A stretch of DNA of 59,779 nt from contig JAFEFU010000047.1 in NCBI GenBank assembly GCA_018240425.1, positions 1 through 59,779 of the forward strand. The letters run 5' to 3'. Under the pieces are notes generated by a model. That model ran no database searches and had not been told where the DNA came from. It saw only the letters and a program-made list of their open reading frames with translations. Position 1 is the stretch's first letter, and each line of letters opens with the position of its first letter. Shown piece after piece: positions 1 through 9,753 of the stretch. A program made the position numbers and the translations under genes. Source of the DNA: Pseudomonadota bacterium. Lineage in GTDB: Bacteria > Pseudomonadota > Alphaproteobacteria > Rhodobacterales > Rhodobacteraceae.

Positions 1-146
1 CCGATCACCGGGCGCCCGTCGAACAGGTCGGCGGGGATCCCCTGGTTCTTCATCCAGCCGCGATGATAGATCGCGTCCTTCGAGGTGCCGCCGAACCATT
101 CCTGAGACCGGAGCTTGCGGGGCCAAGGGGCGGGCTTGAAGGTCAT
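1..146 (-). CDS. IlvD/Edd-family sugar-acid dehydratase, 5' end only (L-arabinonate dehydratase-like)
   Basis: Only the first 48 codons lie in the window; the gene reads leftwards and leaves it at position 1. The visible N-terminus has the S-Q-E-W-F-G-G-T block followed by AIYHRGWMK and DLFDGRPVI, the start typical of sugar-acid members of the IlvD/Edd dehydratases ([Fe-S] enzymes that turn aldonates into 2-keto-3-deoxy sugars). It sits 10 bp downstream of gguC in a sugar operon, which favours an arabinonate/galactonate-type substrate over the branched-chain enzyme IlvD. The Fe-S cysteines are outside the window, so the exact substrate cannot be decided here. Confidence 0.8.
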   Translation of the reverse strand, partial: MTFKPAPWPRKLRSQEWFGGTSKDAIYHRGWMKNQGIPADLFDGRPVI

Positions 147-156
147 GATCCTGTCC

Positions 157-1128
157 TCAGAGAGCGTGTATCGTGGGTTTGGTTTCTGGCGCGATGGCCA
201 GCGGGTTGGCCAGCGGCAGGCCGAAATCGGGAGCGCCGATCTCGAATACATCGCCGGGAACGGTTCGGACCCCGTCGGCAAAGCTCAGGGTCGCGGTGCC
301 GAACATATGGACGTGCAGGTCGCCGGGGACGCGGAAGATATCGTACTTGAAGTGATGGTATTCGAGGTTTGACAGCCGGTGCGACATGTTGGCCTCGCCC
401 GACAGGAACGGCTTTTCCCAGATCACCTTGCCATCGCGCGTCAGGCGGCTGGTGCCCCGGATGTCGGCGGGAAGATCGCCCACCAGCAGCTCGGGCCCGA
501 ACGAGGCCTGCCGCAGCTTGGAATGGGCAAGGTAAAGGTAGTTGATCCGTTCGGTCACATGATCGGAAAATTCATTGGCGAGCGAAAAGCCGATGCGGTT
601 GGCCGCGCCATCCGGGCCGATGAGATAGAAGGCGGCGATCTCGGGCTCTTCGCCGCCATCCAGCGCGAAGGACGGCGAGGTCAGGGGCTGGCCGGGGCCG
701 ACGGCGGCCTGGCCGGTACCCTTGTAGAACCATTCGGGCTGAACGCCGGTCTGGCCAGCAGCCGGCTTTCCCCCCTCGATCCCCATGCGGAACATCTTCA
801 TGCTGTCGGTCATCTTCGACGGATCGGCGTTGGCATGCATCGCATCGCGCGCCGACGCAGAACCCAGATGCGTCAGGCCGGTGCCGGTCAGGTGCATGTG
901 CGCCGGGTCGGGATGGCGGACCGGGCAGTCGATGCGTCCCGCCGCAACAAGCGCCCGAAGGTCCGCGGCCGCGCCCGGCCCGCGCCCGGCCACGATTTCG
1001 GACAACGGGTTGCGCGCGGCAACGGCCAGGGTTGCCAGCTCGAGGATCGAGGTCGCGCCGGGGACGAACCGCGCGTCGCTGCCGTTGCGGACGATCACGC
1101 CGCCGCCGATCAGTTGGGAGAGATGCAT
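157..1128 (-). CDS. gguC: GguC/AraD1-family protein, probable 2-keto-3-deoxy-L-arabinonate dehydratase-type enzyme
   Basis: This 323-residue protein belongs to the fumarylacetoacetate-hydrolase-like GguC/AraD1 group. The C-terminal half carries the metal-site style segments HVTERINYLYLAHSKL, SRLTRDG and LHVHMFGTATLSFADG. In pentose regulons of alpha- and betaproteobacteria AraD1 is predicted to dehydrate 2-keto-3-deoxy-L-arabinonate after the IlvD-type dehydratase; that is family knowledge, not shown here. It lies 9 bp after gguB and 10 bp before the dehydratase fragment, so the operon is chvE-gguA-gguB-gguC-dehydratase, the same order of the first four genes as the Agrobacterium chvE locus. 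Confidence 0.85.
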   Translation of the reverse strand: MHLSQLIGGGVIVRNGSDARFVPGATSILELATLAVAARNPLSEIVAGRGPGAAADLRALVAAGRIDCPVRHPDPAHMHLTGTGLTHLGSASARDAMHANADPSKMTDSMKMFRMGIEGGKPAAGQTGVQPEWFYKGTGQAAVGPGQPLTSPSFALDGGEEPEIAAFYLIGPDGAANRIGFSLANEFSDHVTERINYLYLAHSKLRQASFGPELLVGDLPADIRGTSRLTRDGKVIWEKPFLSGEANMSHRLSNLEYHHFKYDIFRVPGDLHVHMFGTATLSFADGVRTVPGDVFEIGAPDFGLPLANPLAIAPETKPTIHAL

Positions 1129-1137
1129 GGGTCCGCC

Positions 1138-2331
1138 TCAGGACTTGGACTTGTTGTAGACGTCGAAGATCACCGCCGCGAGCAGCACCAGCCCCTTGAT
1201 GACCTGCTGGTAGTCGATGCCGATGCCAAGGATCGACATGCCGTTGTTCATCACGCCCATGATGAAGGCCCCGACCACGACGCCGACAATCTTGCCCGAC
1301 CCGCCCGACATCGACGCGCCGCCGATGAACACGGCCGCGATCACGTCAAGTTCAAAGCCGACACCGGCCTTCGGCGTGGCCGAGTTCAGCCGCGCGGTCA
1401 CGATCATGCCGGCCAGCGCCGCCAGCACGCCCATGTTGACGAAGGTCAGGAAGGTCAGCCGCTCGGTCTTGATGCCGGACAGTCTTGCGGCCTTCAGGTT
1501 GCCGCCGATGGCATAGACGCGGCGGCCGGTGGTGGTCGCCTCGGTGAAGAATGCGTAGAGCACGATCAGCAAGGCCATCACCACCAGCACGTTCGGCAGG
1601 CCGCGGAAGCTCGCCAGCTTGTAGCCGACGAAGATCAGCGCGGCGGTCACGACCAGGTTGCGAAGCCAGAACAGGGCGTCGGGCTCCTGGGTGATGCCGT
1701 AGGCCTCGTTCCGCTTGCGGGCGCGCCAGCCGATCCAGATCAGCACCGCCGCCGCCAGCGCCACGACCAGAAGCGCCGTCAGGTTCGGCTTGTCGAGCGC
1801 GAACACGTCGGGGACGAAGCCGGTGGACAGCAGCTGGAAGCTTTTCGGAAAGGGGCCAAGGTTCTGCCCGCCCAGAAGCCACAGGGTCAGGCCGCGAAAG
1901 ACAAGCATCCCCGCCAGCGTCACGATGAACGAGGGGATGCGCCAGTAGGCGATCCAATACCCCTGCGCCGCGCCGATCAGCCCGCCGATCACCAGCACGG
2001 ACGGGATCACGGCCAAAGTCGGCCAGCCGAGGTTCAGCACCAGCACCGATGAAACCGCGCCGGTAAAGGCCGCGACCGAGCCTACCGACAGGTCGATGTG
2101 GCCGGCGACGATCACCAGCAGCATCCCAAGCGCCATGATGATGACGTAGCTGTTCTGCAGGAACAGGTTCGTGATGTTCTGCGCGGACAGGAAATCGACG
2201 CCCAGAAGCGCGCGCACCACGATCACGAAGAACAGCACGATGGCCACCAGGGCCATCAGCATCCCGTTTTCGCGCAGGTTGAGCTTCGCCCCGTTCTTTC
2301 TCTCGGCGGTTCCCGCGGTCTGGTCCGTCAT
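1138..2331 (-). CDS. gguB: Multiple-sugar ABC transporter permease GguB/MmsB
   Basis: This 397-residue inner-membrane permease has about ten hydrophobic segments, starting with residues 25-45 (MLMALVAIVLFFVIVVRALL). It contains the conserved carbohydrate-permease patches GHIDLSVGSVAAF near residue 77 and FIGGASMSGGSGKIVGVVVGAFIMGV near 340. Its length and the long central cytoplasmic insert (residues about 195-220) fit the XylH/MmsB subclass rather than the shorter RbsC type. It works with the GguA ATPase and the ChvE binding protein to import monosaccharides such as glucose, galactose, xylose or arabinose. The gap to gguA is 15 bp. Confidence 0.92.
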   Translation of the reverse strand: MTDQTAGTAERKNGAKLNLRENGMLMALVAIVLFFVIVVRALLGVDFLSAQNITNLFLQNSYVIIMALGMLLVIVAGHIDLSVGSVAAFTGAVSSVLVLNLGWPTLAVIPSVLVIGGLIGAAQGYWIAYWRIPSFIVTLAGMLVFRGLTLWLLGGQNLGPFPKSFQLLSTGFVPDVFALDKPNLTALLVVALAAAVLIWIGWRARKRNEAYGITQEPDALFWLRNLVVTAALIFVGYKLASFRGLPNVLVVMALLIVLYAFFTEATTTGRRVYAIGGNLKAARLSGIKTERLTFLTFVNMGVLAALAGMIVTARLNSATPKAGVGFELDVIAAVFIGGASMSGGSGKIVGVVVGAFIMGVMNNGMSILGIGIDYQQVIKGLVLLAAVIFDVYNKSKS

Positions 2332-2346
2332 TGCCTGCCCCTCCCC

Positions 2347-3861
2347 TCAATGTGTCACGATCAGGGACATGATGCGTTCCTGACTGGCTTCGGCGGCGCT
2401 GAGTTCCCCGACCAGCTCGCCTTCGTTCATCACATAGATCCGGTCGCACATGCCCAGGAGTTCCGGCATTTCGGACGAGATCATCACCACCGCCCGGCCT
2501 TCGTCGGCAAGGCGGTTCATCAGGCCGTAGATTTCGAATTTCGCGCCCACGTCGATGCCGCGGGTGGGCTCGTCGAGGATCAGCACCTTGGGTTCGGTGA
2601 ACAGCCACTTGGACAGCACCACCTTCTGCTGATTGCCGCCCGACAGGTTCACGACCTTCTGGAAGACCGACGGCGTGCGGATGTTCATCGCCTTGCGGTA
2701 GCCTTCGGCGACGTCCTGCTCCTTCATCCGGTTGATGATGCCGTTCGCCGCGATCCCGGCCAGGTTCGCCAGCGCGATGTTCCACTGGATCGGCTCTTCC
2801 AGTACCAGGCCGAGGGCCTTGCGGTCCTCGGTGACATAGGCGAGACCGGAATCGATCGCCTTGGCCACGTTCGCGCAGTCCGCCGGCCGGCCGGATATCC
2901 TGATCTCGCCCGAGATGTTGCGGCCATAGCTGCGGCCGAACATGCTCATGGCGAGTTCGGTCCGCCCCGAACCCATCAGCCCGGCAATGCCGACGATTTC
3001 GCCCTTGCGGACGGTGAAGTTCACGTTGCGGATGACCTGGCGGTCCTTGTGCTCCGGGTGGAACACGTTCCAGTCCTTCACCTCCATGATCACCTGGCCC
3101 GGATTGCGCTCGCGCTCGGGATAGCGGTGGGCCATGTCACGGCCGACCATGTCGCGGATGATCCGGTCCTCAGTGATCTCGGCGCGGGGGATGGTGGAAA
3201 CGGTCGATCCATCGCGCAGGACGGTGATGTTGTCGGCGACGCGGCTGACCTCGTTAAGCTTGTGGCTGATGAGGATCGACGTGATGCCTTGCGCCTTCAG
3301 CTCCAGCAGCAGGTCAAGCAGCTTCTGGCTGTCATTTTCCTGCAGGGCGGCGGTCGGTTCGTCGAGGATCAGCAGGCGCACGTCCTTGGCCAGCGCCTTG
3401 GCAATCTCGATCAGCTGCTGTTTGCCCACGCCAAGCGCATCGACCCGGGTGGTCGGCGGCTCGTGCAGGCCGACCTTGGCAAGCAGCCTGTCGGTGCGCT
3501 GATGGGTTTCGGGCCAGTTGATGACGCCACCGCGCGCCACCTCGTTGCCAAGAAACAGGTTCTCGGCGATCGACAGGAGCGGCACGAGCGCCAGTTCCTG
3601 ATGGATGATGATGATGCCCTTCGACTCGCTGTCGTGGATGCCGGCGAACCGGGCCTCTGCGCCGGAAAAGTGGATCTCGCCTTCATAGGTGCCGTGCGGG
3701 TAGACACCGGACAGCACTTTCATCAGGGTGGATTTCCCGGCGCCGTTTTCGCCCACAAGCGCGTGAATCTCACCTTCCTGCACCGAAAGATTGACGTGAT
3801 CGAGCGCGCGGACCCCCGGAAAGGTCTTGGAGATCGCCCGCATTTCAAGAAGCGTGCCCAT
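2347..3861 (-). CDS. gguA: Multiple-sugar ABC transporter ATPase GguA/MmsA (two ABC domains)
   Basis: The 504 residues hold two tandem ATPase domains. The first has Walker [10 protein letters not shown] near residue 37 and a Walker B region ending [11 protein letters not shown]. The second has the degenerate P-loop GLMGSGRTE near 290, the signature LSGGNQQKV near 400 and [13 protein letters not shown]. This double-domain layout with an atypical second P-loop is the hallmark of the MmsA/RbsA/XylG class. It energises uptake through GguB. A GC hairpin separates it from the upstream chvE gene, which would let the binding protein be made in excess. Confidence 0.94.
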   Translation of the reverse strand: MGTLLEMRAISKTFPGVRALDHVNLSVQEGEIHALVGENGAGKSTLMKVLSGVYPHGTYEGEIHFSGAEARFAGIHDSESKGIIIIHQELALVPLLSIAENLFLGNEVARGGVINWPETHQRTDRLLAKVGLHEPPTTRVDALGVGKQQLIEIAKALAKDVRLLILDEPTAALQENDSQKLLDLLLELKAQGITSILISHKLNEVSRVADNITVLRDGSTVSTIPRAEITEDRIIRDMVGRDMAHRYPERERNPGQVIMEVKDWNVFHPEHKDRQVIRNVNFTVRKGEIVGIAGLMGSGRTELAMSMFGRSYGRNISGEIRISGRPADCANVAKAIDSGLAYVTEDRKALGLVLEEPIQWNIALANLAGIAANGIINRMKEQDVAEGYRKAMNIRTPSVFQKVVNLSGGNQQKVVLSKWLFTEPKVLILDEPTRGIDVGAKFEIYGLMNRLADEGRAVVMISSEMPELLGMCDRIYVMNEGELVGELSAAEASQERIMSLIVTH

Positions 3862-3900
3862 GTCCGCCCTGCCTGTTGTCTGGCCCCCCTGGGGGAGTAG

Positions 3901-3928
3901 CCCGCCGCCCGAAGGGTCGCGCGGCGGG
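3901..3928 (-). terminator. Intercistronic hairpin between chvE and gguA
   Basis: An 8-bp perfect stem (CCCGCCGC with GCGGCGGG) closes a 12-nt loop just after the chvE stop codon on the transcribed strand. No U-run follows, so it more likely stabilises the 3' end of chvE mRNA or partly terminates than fully stops transcription. Confidence 0.6.
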
Positions 3929-3957
3929 CCATGTCCTGGTCGGCGATCAGGCCGGGG

Positions 3958-5025
3958 TTACGGGAACTTGTCCTTGGTGTAATAGCCGGACCCGATCAGA
4001 ATCTTTTCCCAGTTCGACTTGTCCACCGGCTGCGATTCCAGCAGGTAGGAGGGCACGACCTTCACGCCGTTGTTGTAGGTCTTGGTGTCGTTGATCTCGG
4101 GCTCGCCGCCCGACAGGATCGCGTCGACCATCTTGACGGTCACGCCCGCAAGGTTGCGCGTGTCCTTGAAGATCGTCGAATACTGTTCGCCGGCAATGAT
4201 CGACTTGACCGACGGCACTTCGGCGTCCTGGCCGGTGACGCAGGGCATCTTCAGGTTGCCCGAGCCGTAGCCCACGCCCTTGACCGACGACAGGATGCCG
4301 ATCGACAGCCCGTCATAGGGCGACAGCGCGCCGTCCAGGGTCTTGTCGCCATAGTTTGCGGACAGAAGGTTGTCCATCCGGGCCTGCGCCACGGCGCCGT
4401 CCCAGCGCAGCGTGCCGACCTTGTCCATCCCCATCTGGCCCGAGGGGACAGCGATCTCGCCCCCGTCTATCATCGGCTGCAGCACCGACATGGCGCCATT
4501 GTAGAAGAACGAGGCGTTGTTGTCGTCGGGCGAGCCGCCGAACAGCTCGACATTCCAGGGCTTGGTGTCGGGGAAGCGCTCTTTCAGGCACTGCACCAGC
4601 GACGAGGCCTGCTGCACGCCAACCTTGAAGTTGTCGAAGGTCGCGTAATAGTCGACATTCGCGCTGTCGCGGATCAGCCGGTCATAGGCGATGACCTTGA
4701 TCCCGGCGGCATGGGCGCTTTCCAGCGCGTTCGACAGCGTGGTGCCGTCAATGGCAGCGATCACCAGAACCTTGTCGCCCTTGGTGATCATGTTCTCGAT
4801 CTGGCTGAGCTGGTTCGGGATGTCATCCTCGGCATATTGCAGGTCGGTGTTATAGCCGGCCGCCTTGAATTGCTCGACCATCGAATTGCCGTCCGAGATC
4901 CAGCGGGCCGACGACTTGGTCGGCATGGCGATGCCGATCGTGCCCTTGTCCTGCGCCGCGGCCGGGCCGGTGGAAAGCGCCGCCGCAACCGCGGTCAGCG
5001 CCAGAACTGACGTGAAAGTCTTCAT
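3958..5025 (-). CDS. chvE: Periplasmic sugar-binding protein ChvE (multiple monosaccharide ABC transporter)
   Basis: A typical Sec signal peptide ([18 protein letters not shown]...AAAQ, cleavage near residue 25) precedes a 330-residue periplasmic-binding-protein type I domain. That domain opens with [16 protein letters not shown] and includes [18 protein letters not shown] and [20 protein letters not shown], which are strongly ChvE-like. A strong Shine-Dalgarno (GGGAGGAG) lies 6 nt before the ATG. In Agrobacterium ChvE binds aldose monosaccharides for transport and, with VirA, for sensing; only transport can be inferred here, since no vir genes are seen. It is the first gene of the operon, divergent from gbpR. 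Confidence 0.93.
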   Translation of the reverse strand: MKTFTSVLALTAVAAALSTGPAAAQDKGTIGIAMPTKSSARWISDGNSMVEQFKAAGYNTDLQYAEDDIPNQLSQIENMITKGDKVLVIAAIDGTTLSNALESAHAAGIKVIAYDRLIRDSANVDYYATFDNFKVGVQQASSLVQCLKERFPDTKPWNVELFGGSPDDNNASFFYNGAMSVLQPMIDGGEIAVPSGQMGMDKVGTLRWDGAVAQARMDNLLSANYGDKTLDGALSPYDGLSIGILSSVKGVGYGSGNLKMPCVTGQDAEVPSVKSIIAGEQYSTIFKDTRNLAGVTVKMVDAILSGGEPEINDTKTYNNGVKVVPSYLLESQPVDKSNWEKILIGSGYYTKDKFP

Positions 5026-5125
5026 GAATTCTCCTCCCTGCCACGGCCCGCCTTGCGGAGGTTTGGCCCTGGCCCCTGTTTGACGGATCGGGCTGATCCG
5101 GGATGCACCCTAGACAGGGCCTCAC

Positions 5126-5151
5126 ATACCAATCAAATTCGTATTCATACG
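5126..5151. promoter_or_regulatory. LysR-type operator in the gbpR-chvE divergent region
   Basis: ATAC (5126-5129), 11 bases, then GTAT (5141-5144) is an exact T-N11-A dyad of the kind LysR regulators bind. An overlapping dyad CGTAT-TC-ATACG covers 5140-5151, and a further CATAC occurs at 5156-5160. The cluster lies 26-51 bp before the gbpR start and 100-125 bp before chvE, so GbpR could act on both genes from here. Confidence 0.6.
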
Positions 5152-5176
5152 TCAGTCATACCGGATTTGGCATATC

Positions 5177-6103
5177 ATGACCTCTGCCCTCGCCTCCCGC
5201 CTCATGTTGAAGCATCTGCGCCTGATCGCCGCCGTGGTCGAGCATGGCCAGCTGTCGATCGCCGCGCAGGCGCTCGGCATGACCCAGCCCGCCGCTTCGC
5301 GCACCCTGGCCCAGGCCGAGGCGCAGGTCGGCAGCGCCCTGTTCGACCGCAACGCCCGCGGCATGGTCCTGACCGATGTCGGCGAGGCGCTGGCGCGGCG
5401 GGCGCGCAACATCGTCGATGAGCTGGCCGACGCCAGCGAGGAAGTCGAGCTCCTCCGGCTCGGGCGGGGGGGCGTGGTGCGGATCGGCGCGGTTACCGGC
5501 GCGGCGGTCGGCTATGTCGTGCCGGCGATCCGGCAGCTGAAGCGCCTCGCCCCGGGCGCCGAGGTGCACGTGAGGATCGCCGCCAGCGAGGAACTGATCG
5601 CCGAGCTTCTCGCCCAGCGTCACGACCTGGTCATGTCGCGCATCCCTCCCAGCACGCCATCGGGCCGCTTCGTCCTGCACCGGGCGGCGGGCGAGCGGGT
5701 GTTCCTTGTCGTGCGCGGTGACAATCCGGCGGTGGGCCGCGGGCCGGTATCGCTCGTCGAGCTTGTCCACCAGGAATGGGTGATGCAGGGTCCAGGCACG
5801 CCGATCCGCCGTGCGGTCGAGGAAGCGTTCCTGTCGCAAGGTTCGCCCCTGCCCCGCAACGTGACCAACACCACCTCGCTGCTGATGACGCTGGCGTTGC
5901 TGCGCGACCCCGAAGTGGTGACGGCGGTAAGTCAGGAGGTGGCGCTGCTGCTGACCGAGAGCCGCAGCGATCTTATCATCCTGCCGCTGCGCGATCCGAT
6001 CCTGCTCGCCCCCTACTCGCTTGTGACGCTGCGCGACCGCCGCCTGTCGCCGGTGGCGGCGCGTTGCCGTGACCTGATCAAGGCGCTTGTCGCCTCGACC
6101 TGA
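5177..6103 (+). CDS. gbpR: LysR-family regulator GbpR of the chvE-ggu locus
   Basis: This 308-residue LysR regulator has an N-terminal winged helix-turn-helix (LKHLRLIAAVVEHGQLSIAAQALGMTQPAASRTLAQAE, residues about 11-48) followed by a periplasmic-binding-like effector domain. It is divergent from chvE across 151 bp, the same arrangement as Agrobacterium gbpR-chvE, where GbpR activates chvE in response to sugars. An ATG at 5204 is an alternative start, but 5177 gives the fuller N-terminus. The sugar effector is not deducible from sequence. Confidence 0.88.
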   Translation: MTSALASRLMLKHLRLIAAVVEHGQLSIAAQALGMTQPAASRTLAQAEAQVGSALFDRNARGMVLTDVGEALARRARNIVDELADASEEVELLRLGRGGVVRIGAVTGAAVGYVVPAIRQLKRLAPGAEVHVRIAASEELIAELLAQRHDLVMSRIPPSTPSGRFVLHRAAGERVFLVVRGDNPAVGRGPVSLVELVHQEWVMQGPGTPIRRAVEEAFLSQGSPLPRNVTNTTSLLMTLALLRDPEVVTAVSQEVALLLTESRSDLIILPLRDPILLAPYSLVTLRDRRLSPVAARCRDLIKALVAST

Positions 6104-6129
6104 CGGCGACGGGCCGCCCCCCGCCAGCC

Positions 6130-6879
6130 CTACCGGGCCGCCGGCGCAAGATAGTCATGGACCACTTCGCCCAGGCCAAGGGTCAGATCGGTGAGGATAT
6201 GGGTGGCCGACAGCACCTCGCGCACCGGCAGGCCGGCGACCGGCGCCAGGGCGTGGGCATGCAGCTCCAGCCCGGCCGGGCCGCTCCAGGCGCCCTTCAC
6301 GGTGATGTCGGTCATGTAGTAGCGCACCAGTTCGCAGATGCGCGGCGTGCAATCGACATGCGGGATGATCTTGAGCAGGAAATTCGGCGCCTGCAGCGCC
6401 TTCAGCACCTTTGCGTGGTCAAGAACCTCGTGCTTGTAGCCCATCGTGCCGGTCGCGACCTTGATCGGGCCGACCTTCAGCGTGCCGACCAGCGTGTCCT
6501 TCACCACCCGCAGCGAGGGATCGGCCAGCTTCTTGGGAAAGCCCCAGATCTCGCGCCCGCCGGCGATCGGCGCCTCGTCATTCAGATACATCAGGTGCAC
6601 ATAGCTGCCCTCGACCCCGTCGAGCGTCACCGGGATCACCTGGCCGCTTTCGCTGTAATCGCCGAAGCCGGTCGAATCCGGCATGCGGATGAACTCGTAT
6701 TTCACGATCGGCCCGGCGACCTTCAGCGGCTCGGGGACCACCGCGCGCAGCGCCTCCATGTCGGTGCGATAGGTGATGGTCAGGAACTCGCGGTTGATGA
6801 AGCGGTAGGGGCCGCGCGGATAGCTCGGGCTGGTCAGCGGCATGGAAAATGCCTGCTTGCGGACCTCGTCACGGTTCAT
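6130..6879 (-). CDS. adc: Acetoacetate decarboxylase
   Basis: This 249-residue cytosolic enzyme converts acetoacetate to acetone and CO2. The Schiff-base lysine is in GFPKKLAD: Lys116 here corresponds to Lys115 of the Clostridium enzyme, and the neighbouring Lys117 is the pKa-lowering residue. The length matches the family (about 245). An ATG at 6879 overlaps the stop of the upstream phospholipase gene by 4 bp (ATGA), so translation is coupled. In alphaproteobacteria this pair is often found with polyhydroxybutyrate or ketone-body metabolism, sometimes with a 3-hydroxybutyrate dehydrogenase, which is absent here. Confidence 0.9.
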   Translation of the reverse strand: MNRDEVRKQAFSMPLTSPSYPRGPYRFINREFLTITYRTDMEALRAVVPEPLKVAGPIVKYEFIRMPDSTGFGDYSESGQVIPVTLDGVEGSYVHLMYLNDEAPIAGGREIWGFPKKLADPSLRVVKDTLVGTLKVGPIKVATGTMGYKHEVLDHAKVLKALQAPNFLLKIIPHVDCTPRICELVRYYMTDITVKGAWSGPAGLELHAHALAPVAGLPVREVLSATHILTDLTLGLGEVVHDYLAPAAR

Positions 6880-7997
6880 CTTGCCTCTCCTTTGCCGATG
6901 GTGTCTGCGCCGAGGTCGAAGACCTGCAGCGCGTCCTTGCCGATCTCGCGGGATTTCCATTGGCCGTGCGCCAGGGTCCGCGCCACGTCGTCCGCGCCCG
7001 TGTCCCAGTGCTGGACCATCGACAGGCGCGAGAATTCATAGTCCTTGGCCAGGCCCTCGAACCCGGCCTTGCGGTGGATCAGGTGGACAAGCGTGATCGG
7101 GCAATCCGGCCCGGCCCGGCGCAGGACGGCCAGATCGGGGTCATCGCGCAGGTCGCGGGGCAGTTTCTCGGCCAGCCGGCTCGCGGCGGCGCGGATCGCG
7201 TGCAGATAGCGGAACCGGTCGGTGGTCAGCCGTGTCCGGCTGGAATAGCGGATGTCCTTCTCGCGCTGCTGCACATCGGCAAGGCTTTCGGGGATCTCGC
7301 CGCGGGCGCTGAACACATCGACCTGGAAGATGCAGAGCGGCGCCTTGCCGGTATGCTCCATCACATATTGCAGCGGCGTGTTGGAGACGAGGCCCCCGTC
7401 CCAGTAAAGCCGCCCGTCGATCTCGACCGGCGGAAATCCCGGCGGCAGGGCACCGCTGGCCATGATGTGCCGCGCGTCGATCCGGGTCTTGCGGCTGTCG
7501 AAATAGACGAAGTTGCCGCTCTGCACGTCGACCGCGCCGACGCTGAGCCTCGGCCCCTTGTCATTGAGATAGTCGAAGTCGACCAGCCGGTTCAGCGTCT
7601 CTGCCAGCGGCGAGGTATCATAGACCCCCAGCGGATGGGTAGGCGCGATCGGCCAGAAGGCCAGGGGCAGCCGCGGCCGGAAAAAGCCGGGCGCGCCGAA
7701 CATCACCACTTCGGCCGCAGCGATCTCGGAATAGAGGCGGCGCGATTGCGCGCCCGTCTGCACCGGCGGGGCGAGATATCCCGAGGTGATCTTCTCCCAG
7801 AAGGCCCGGAGCCGCTCGAACCTCTGGCCGGGCGGGTTGCCGCACAGGATCGCCGCATTGACCGACCCGATGGAAATACCCGCCACCCAGTCGATGTCGA
7901 TACCGCTTTCGGCGAGTCTGGAGGCGGCGCCGGCCTGATAGGCGCCAAGCGCGCCGCCGCCCTGCAGGACAAGCACGTTTTCCTCGCGTGTCGGCAT
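6876..7997 (-). CDS. Patatin-like phospholipase with C-terminal DUF3734
   Basis: The 373 residues begin with the patatin oxyanion loop GGGALGAY (residues 13-20), then the nucleophile elbow G-I-S-I-G with Ser42. The catalytic Asp lies in the D-G-G motif ([10 protein letters not shown]) near residue 205. The C-terminal 110 residues match the DUF3734 tail found on this bacterial subgroup. The start at 7997 was chosen because a G-rich ribosome site precedes it and the family motif begins close to it; an in-frame ATG at 8060 would add 21 unlikely residues. Coupling to acetoacetate decarboxylase suggests a role in polyhydroxybutyrate-granule or lipid turnover, but the substrate is unproven. Confidence 0.88.
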   Translation of the reverse strand: MPTREENVLVLQGGGALGAYQAGAASRLAESGIDIDWVAGISIGSVNAAILCGNPPGQRFERLRAFWEKITSGYLAPPVQTGAQSRRLYSEIAAAEVVMFGAPGFFRPRLPLAFWPIAPTHPLGVYDTSPLAETLNRLVDFDYLNDKGPRLSVGAVDVQSGNFVYFDSRKTRIDARHIMASGALPPGFPPVEIDGRLYWDGGLVSNTPLQYVMEHTGKAPLCIFQVDVFSARGEIPESLADVQQREKDIRYSSRTRLTTDRFRYLHAIRAAASRLAEKLPRDLRDDPDLAVLRRAGPDCPITLVHLIHRKAGFEGLAKDYEFSRLSMVQHWDTGADDVARTLAHGQWKSREIGKDALQVFDLGADTIGKGEAR

Positions 7998-8192
7998 CTG
8001 CCCCCCGTGATTCCAAGATGAACGCGCAATGGCGAAGGGCCGTGGGCCGTCGACCGCCACTGGGACGAATATGACCAGCAGGGCGCGAGGAGCATAGGCG
8101 GGAACCCGTGATCGTGATGGGCCGGGATGGCTTCGTGAACGTCCGTGCAGGTTCGGCGGGCGTCGCGGCAGCCCGGATCCGGCCCGCGGCCC

Positions 8193-8786
8193 TCAGGGTG
8201 CCGCCAGTCCGGCCTCCTCCATCTGCTCGGGGTCGGGCAGGTCGCGCAGGCTCTCGATCCCGAAGGCGGCGAGGAAGGTCTCGGTGGTGACGAATGTATG
8301 GGGCGCCCCGCGCCGCGGCGCGCGCGGTCCGGTGGCGATCAGGCCGCGGTCGTGCAGGCGCCCGATCAGGTCGCGGCTGACCTCACGCCCGAACATCTCC
8401 TTCAGCCCCTCGCGGCCGATCGGCTGGTGCAACGCGATCGCCGCCAGCACCGCGAGGTCGAATTCGCTCAAGTCGAGCGCCTGGCTCCCCGCATCCGCCG
8501 CCGCCCGGACCGCAGCCGCATAGGCGGGCCTGGTGCGCAGCATCCAGCCGCCGCCGATCCGCGCCAGCTCATAGGGCCGGTCCGCCAGACCGGCGGCCAG
8601 ATCCTCAATCAGAAGATCGACCGAGGCCCCCTGCCCCACCACCCGCGCCAGATCGTCGCGCGCCACCGGCGAGGCACTGGCGAACAGCACCGCCTCGATG
8701 CGGCGCAGCCATTCGCGCCAGCGCAGATCGGGCGGCAGACTGGCCAATTCGCGGTCCAGTTCGGGGGCGGAGCGGTTCTTTGCCAT
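8193..8786 (-). CDS. scpB: Plasmid-type ScpB-like segregation/condensation protein
   Basis: This 197-residue protein is made of two winged-helix domains as in ScpB, the kleisin-associated subunit of the SMC condensin complex. Segments such as LEAVLFASASPV near the start, ELARIGGGWMLRTRP in the middle and the G-R-x-x-A/P stretch GPRAPRRGAPHTFVTTETFL near the end are recognisable. A GTG six bases upstream (8792) would overlap the DUF1403 stop as GTGA and is an equally possible start. No smc or scpA gene is nearby. Pairing with DUF1403 is typical of alphaproteobacterial plasmids, so a role in plasmid maintenance is plausible but unproven. Confidence 0.82.
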   Translation of the reverse strand: MAKNRSAPELDRELASLPPDLRWREWLRRIEAVLFASASPVARDDLARVVGQGASVDLLIEDLAAGLADRPYELARIGGGWMLRTRPAYAAAVRAAADAGSQALDLSEFDLAVLAAIALHQPIGREGLKEMFGREVSRDLIGRLHDRGLIATGPRAPRRGAPHTFVTTETFLAAFGIESLRDLPDPEQMEEAGLAAP

Positions 8787-8788
8787 GC

Positions 8789-9676
8789 TCACACCCCGTA
8801 GAGCCGGAATGTGTCGCGCCCGGTCAGTTCGCGCAAGGCCCCGAGCTCGACCAGCCGCTCGCAGAGCCGCCGCGCGGCGCGATCCGACATGAAGGCGTTG
8901 AGCGCGGCGGGCGCCAGCGCATCCCGGCTCAGAAACAGGTCCACCGCCTGATCCGCGCCCTTGGCCCGCAGCCGGGGCGCGAGGGCGCGCAGGCGCCCGG
9001 CTCTTCGGACCAGATCGGCGGCGAGGCGGATTGCCTCCTGAGACCCGGCAACAACCGCCCGATGGCAGGTCAGGCGCAAGTCTTCACCCCGGCACGTCAG
9101 GTCGCGCCGCTTCAGCGCCAGTGACAAGAGCGGCACAAGGTGGTCCCAGCCGATGCTCCGAGACAGTACCGCATCGGCCAGGATCAGCGCCGCCGTCTCG
9201 GCGCGCGGAGCGTCGGTCAGCACGGCCTCCAGCGCCGCCGCCGCCCTTTCAAGCGGAGTGTCCCCTGCCGCATCGAGACAAAGCGCGATCCGATCAGGCG
9301 AGATCCCTTCCAGAGCCTTGCCGAGATGCGCCACGGAAACCGGCCGGGCCACCGTGCGCGACCATTGCCGCAACGCCCGGCCTGCCGGGCCGGGATCATC
9401 GCCGGGGCGCGTCAGATGCAGGGCATCGCGCAACTGCGCTTGGGTCTCTCGCCGCCCGGAGAGCCCGACACAAGCCTCTGCCGCCCGGAGCGCCAACCGG
9501 TCCCGCCACAAGGCATGGGGCAGCTCTTCGCTCTGAGCTGCGAAATGCAGATAGGCGAGCGCCGCACCAGACAGAAACGCCACATCTTCAGGGGTTTCTG
9601 CCCGCGCAGAACTGATCCAGCCCGGCATCCGGGGTACGGTTTCCGCGTCAGGTCCGGGCGGTGCTGGCGGTTTCAT
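8789..9676 (-). CDS. DUF1403-family protein
   Basis: This 295-residue, largely helical protein matches the DUF1403 family: N-terminal PGWISSARAETPEDVAFLSGAALA, a long all-alpha middle, and a C-terminal winged-helix-like tail ending DTFRLYGV. The function is unknown. An ATG at 9676 was preferred over the adjoining GTG at 9679. It is the first gene of a two-gene unit with the ScpB paralogue (stop and start overlap or nearly touch). The family is largely found on alphaproteobacterial replicons beside scpB, which hints at a DNA-organisation or segregation role. Confidence 0.8.
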   Translation of the reverse strand: MKPPAPPGPDAETVPRMPGWISSARAETPEDVAFLSGAALAYLHFAAQSEELPHALWRDRLALRAAEACVGLSGRRETQAQLRDALHLTRPGDDPGPAGRALRQWSRTVARPVSVAHLGKALEGISPDRIALCLDAAGDTPLERAAAALEAVLTDAPRAETAALILADAVLSRSIGWDHLVPLLSLALKRRDLTCRGEDLRLTCHRAVVAGSQEAIRLAADLVRRAGRLRALAPRLRAKGADQAVDLFLSRDALAPAALNAFMSDRAARRLCERLVELGALRELTGRDTFRLYGV

Positions 9677-9753
9677 CACCGCAAAGCCTACCTGGCCGCG
9701 GCGCTTTCTGCCAGAGAATAGTGTTCAAACCGCCGCGCTCTGCGGCCCGTCGC

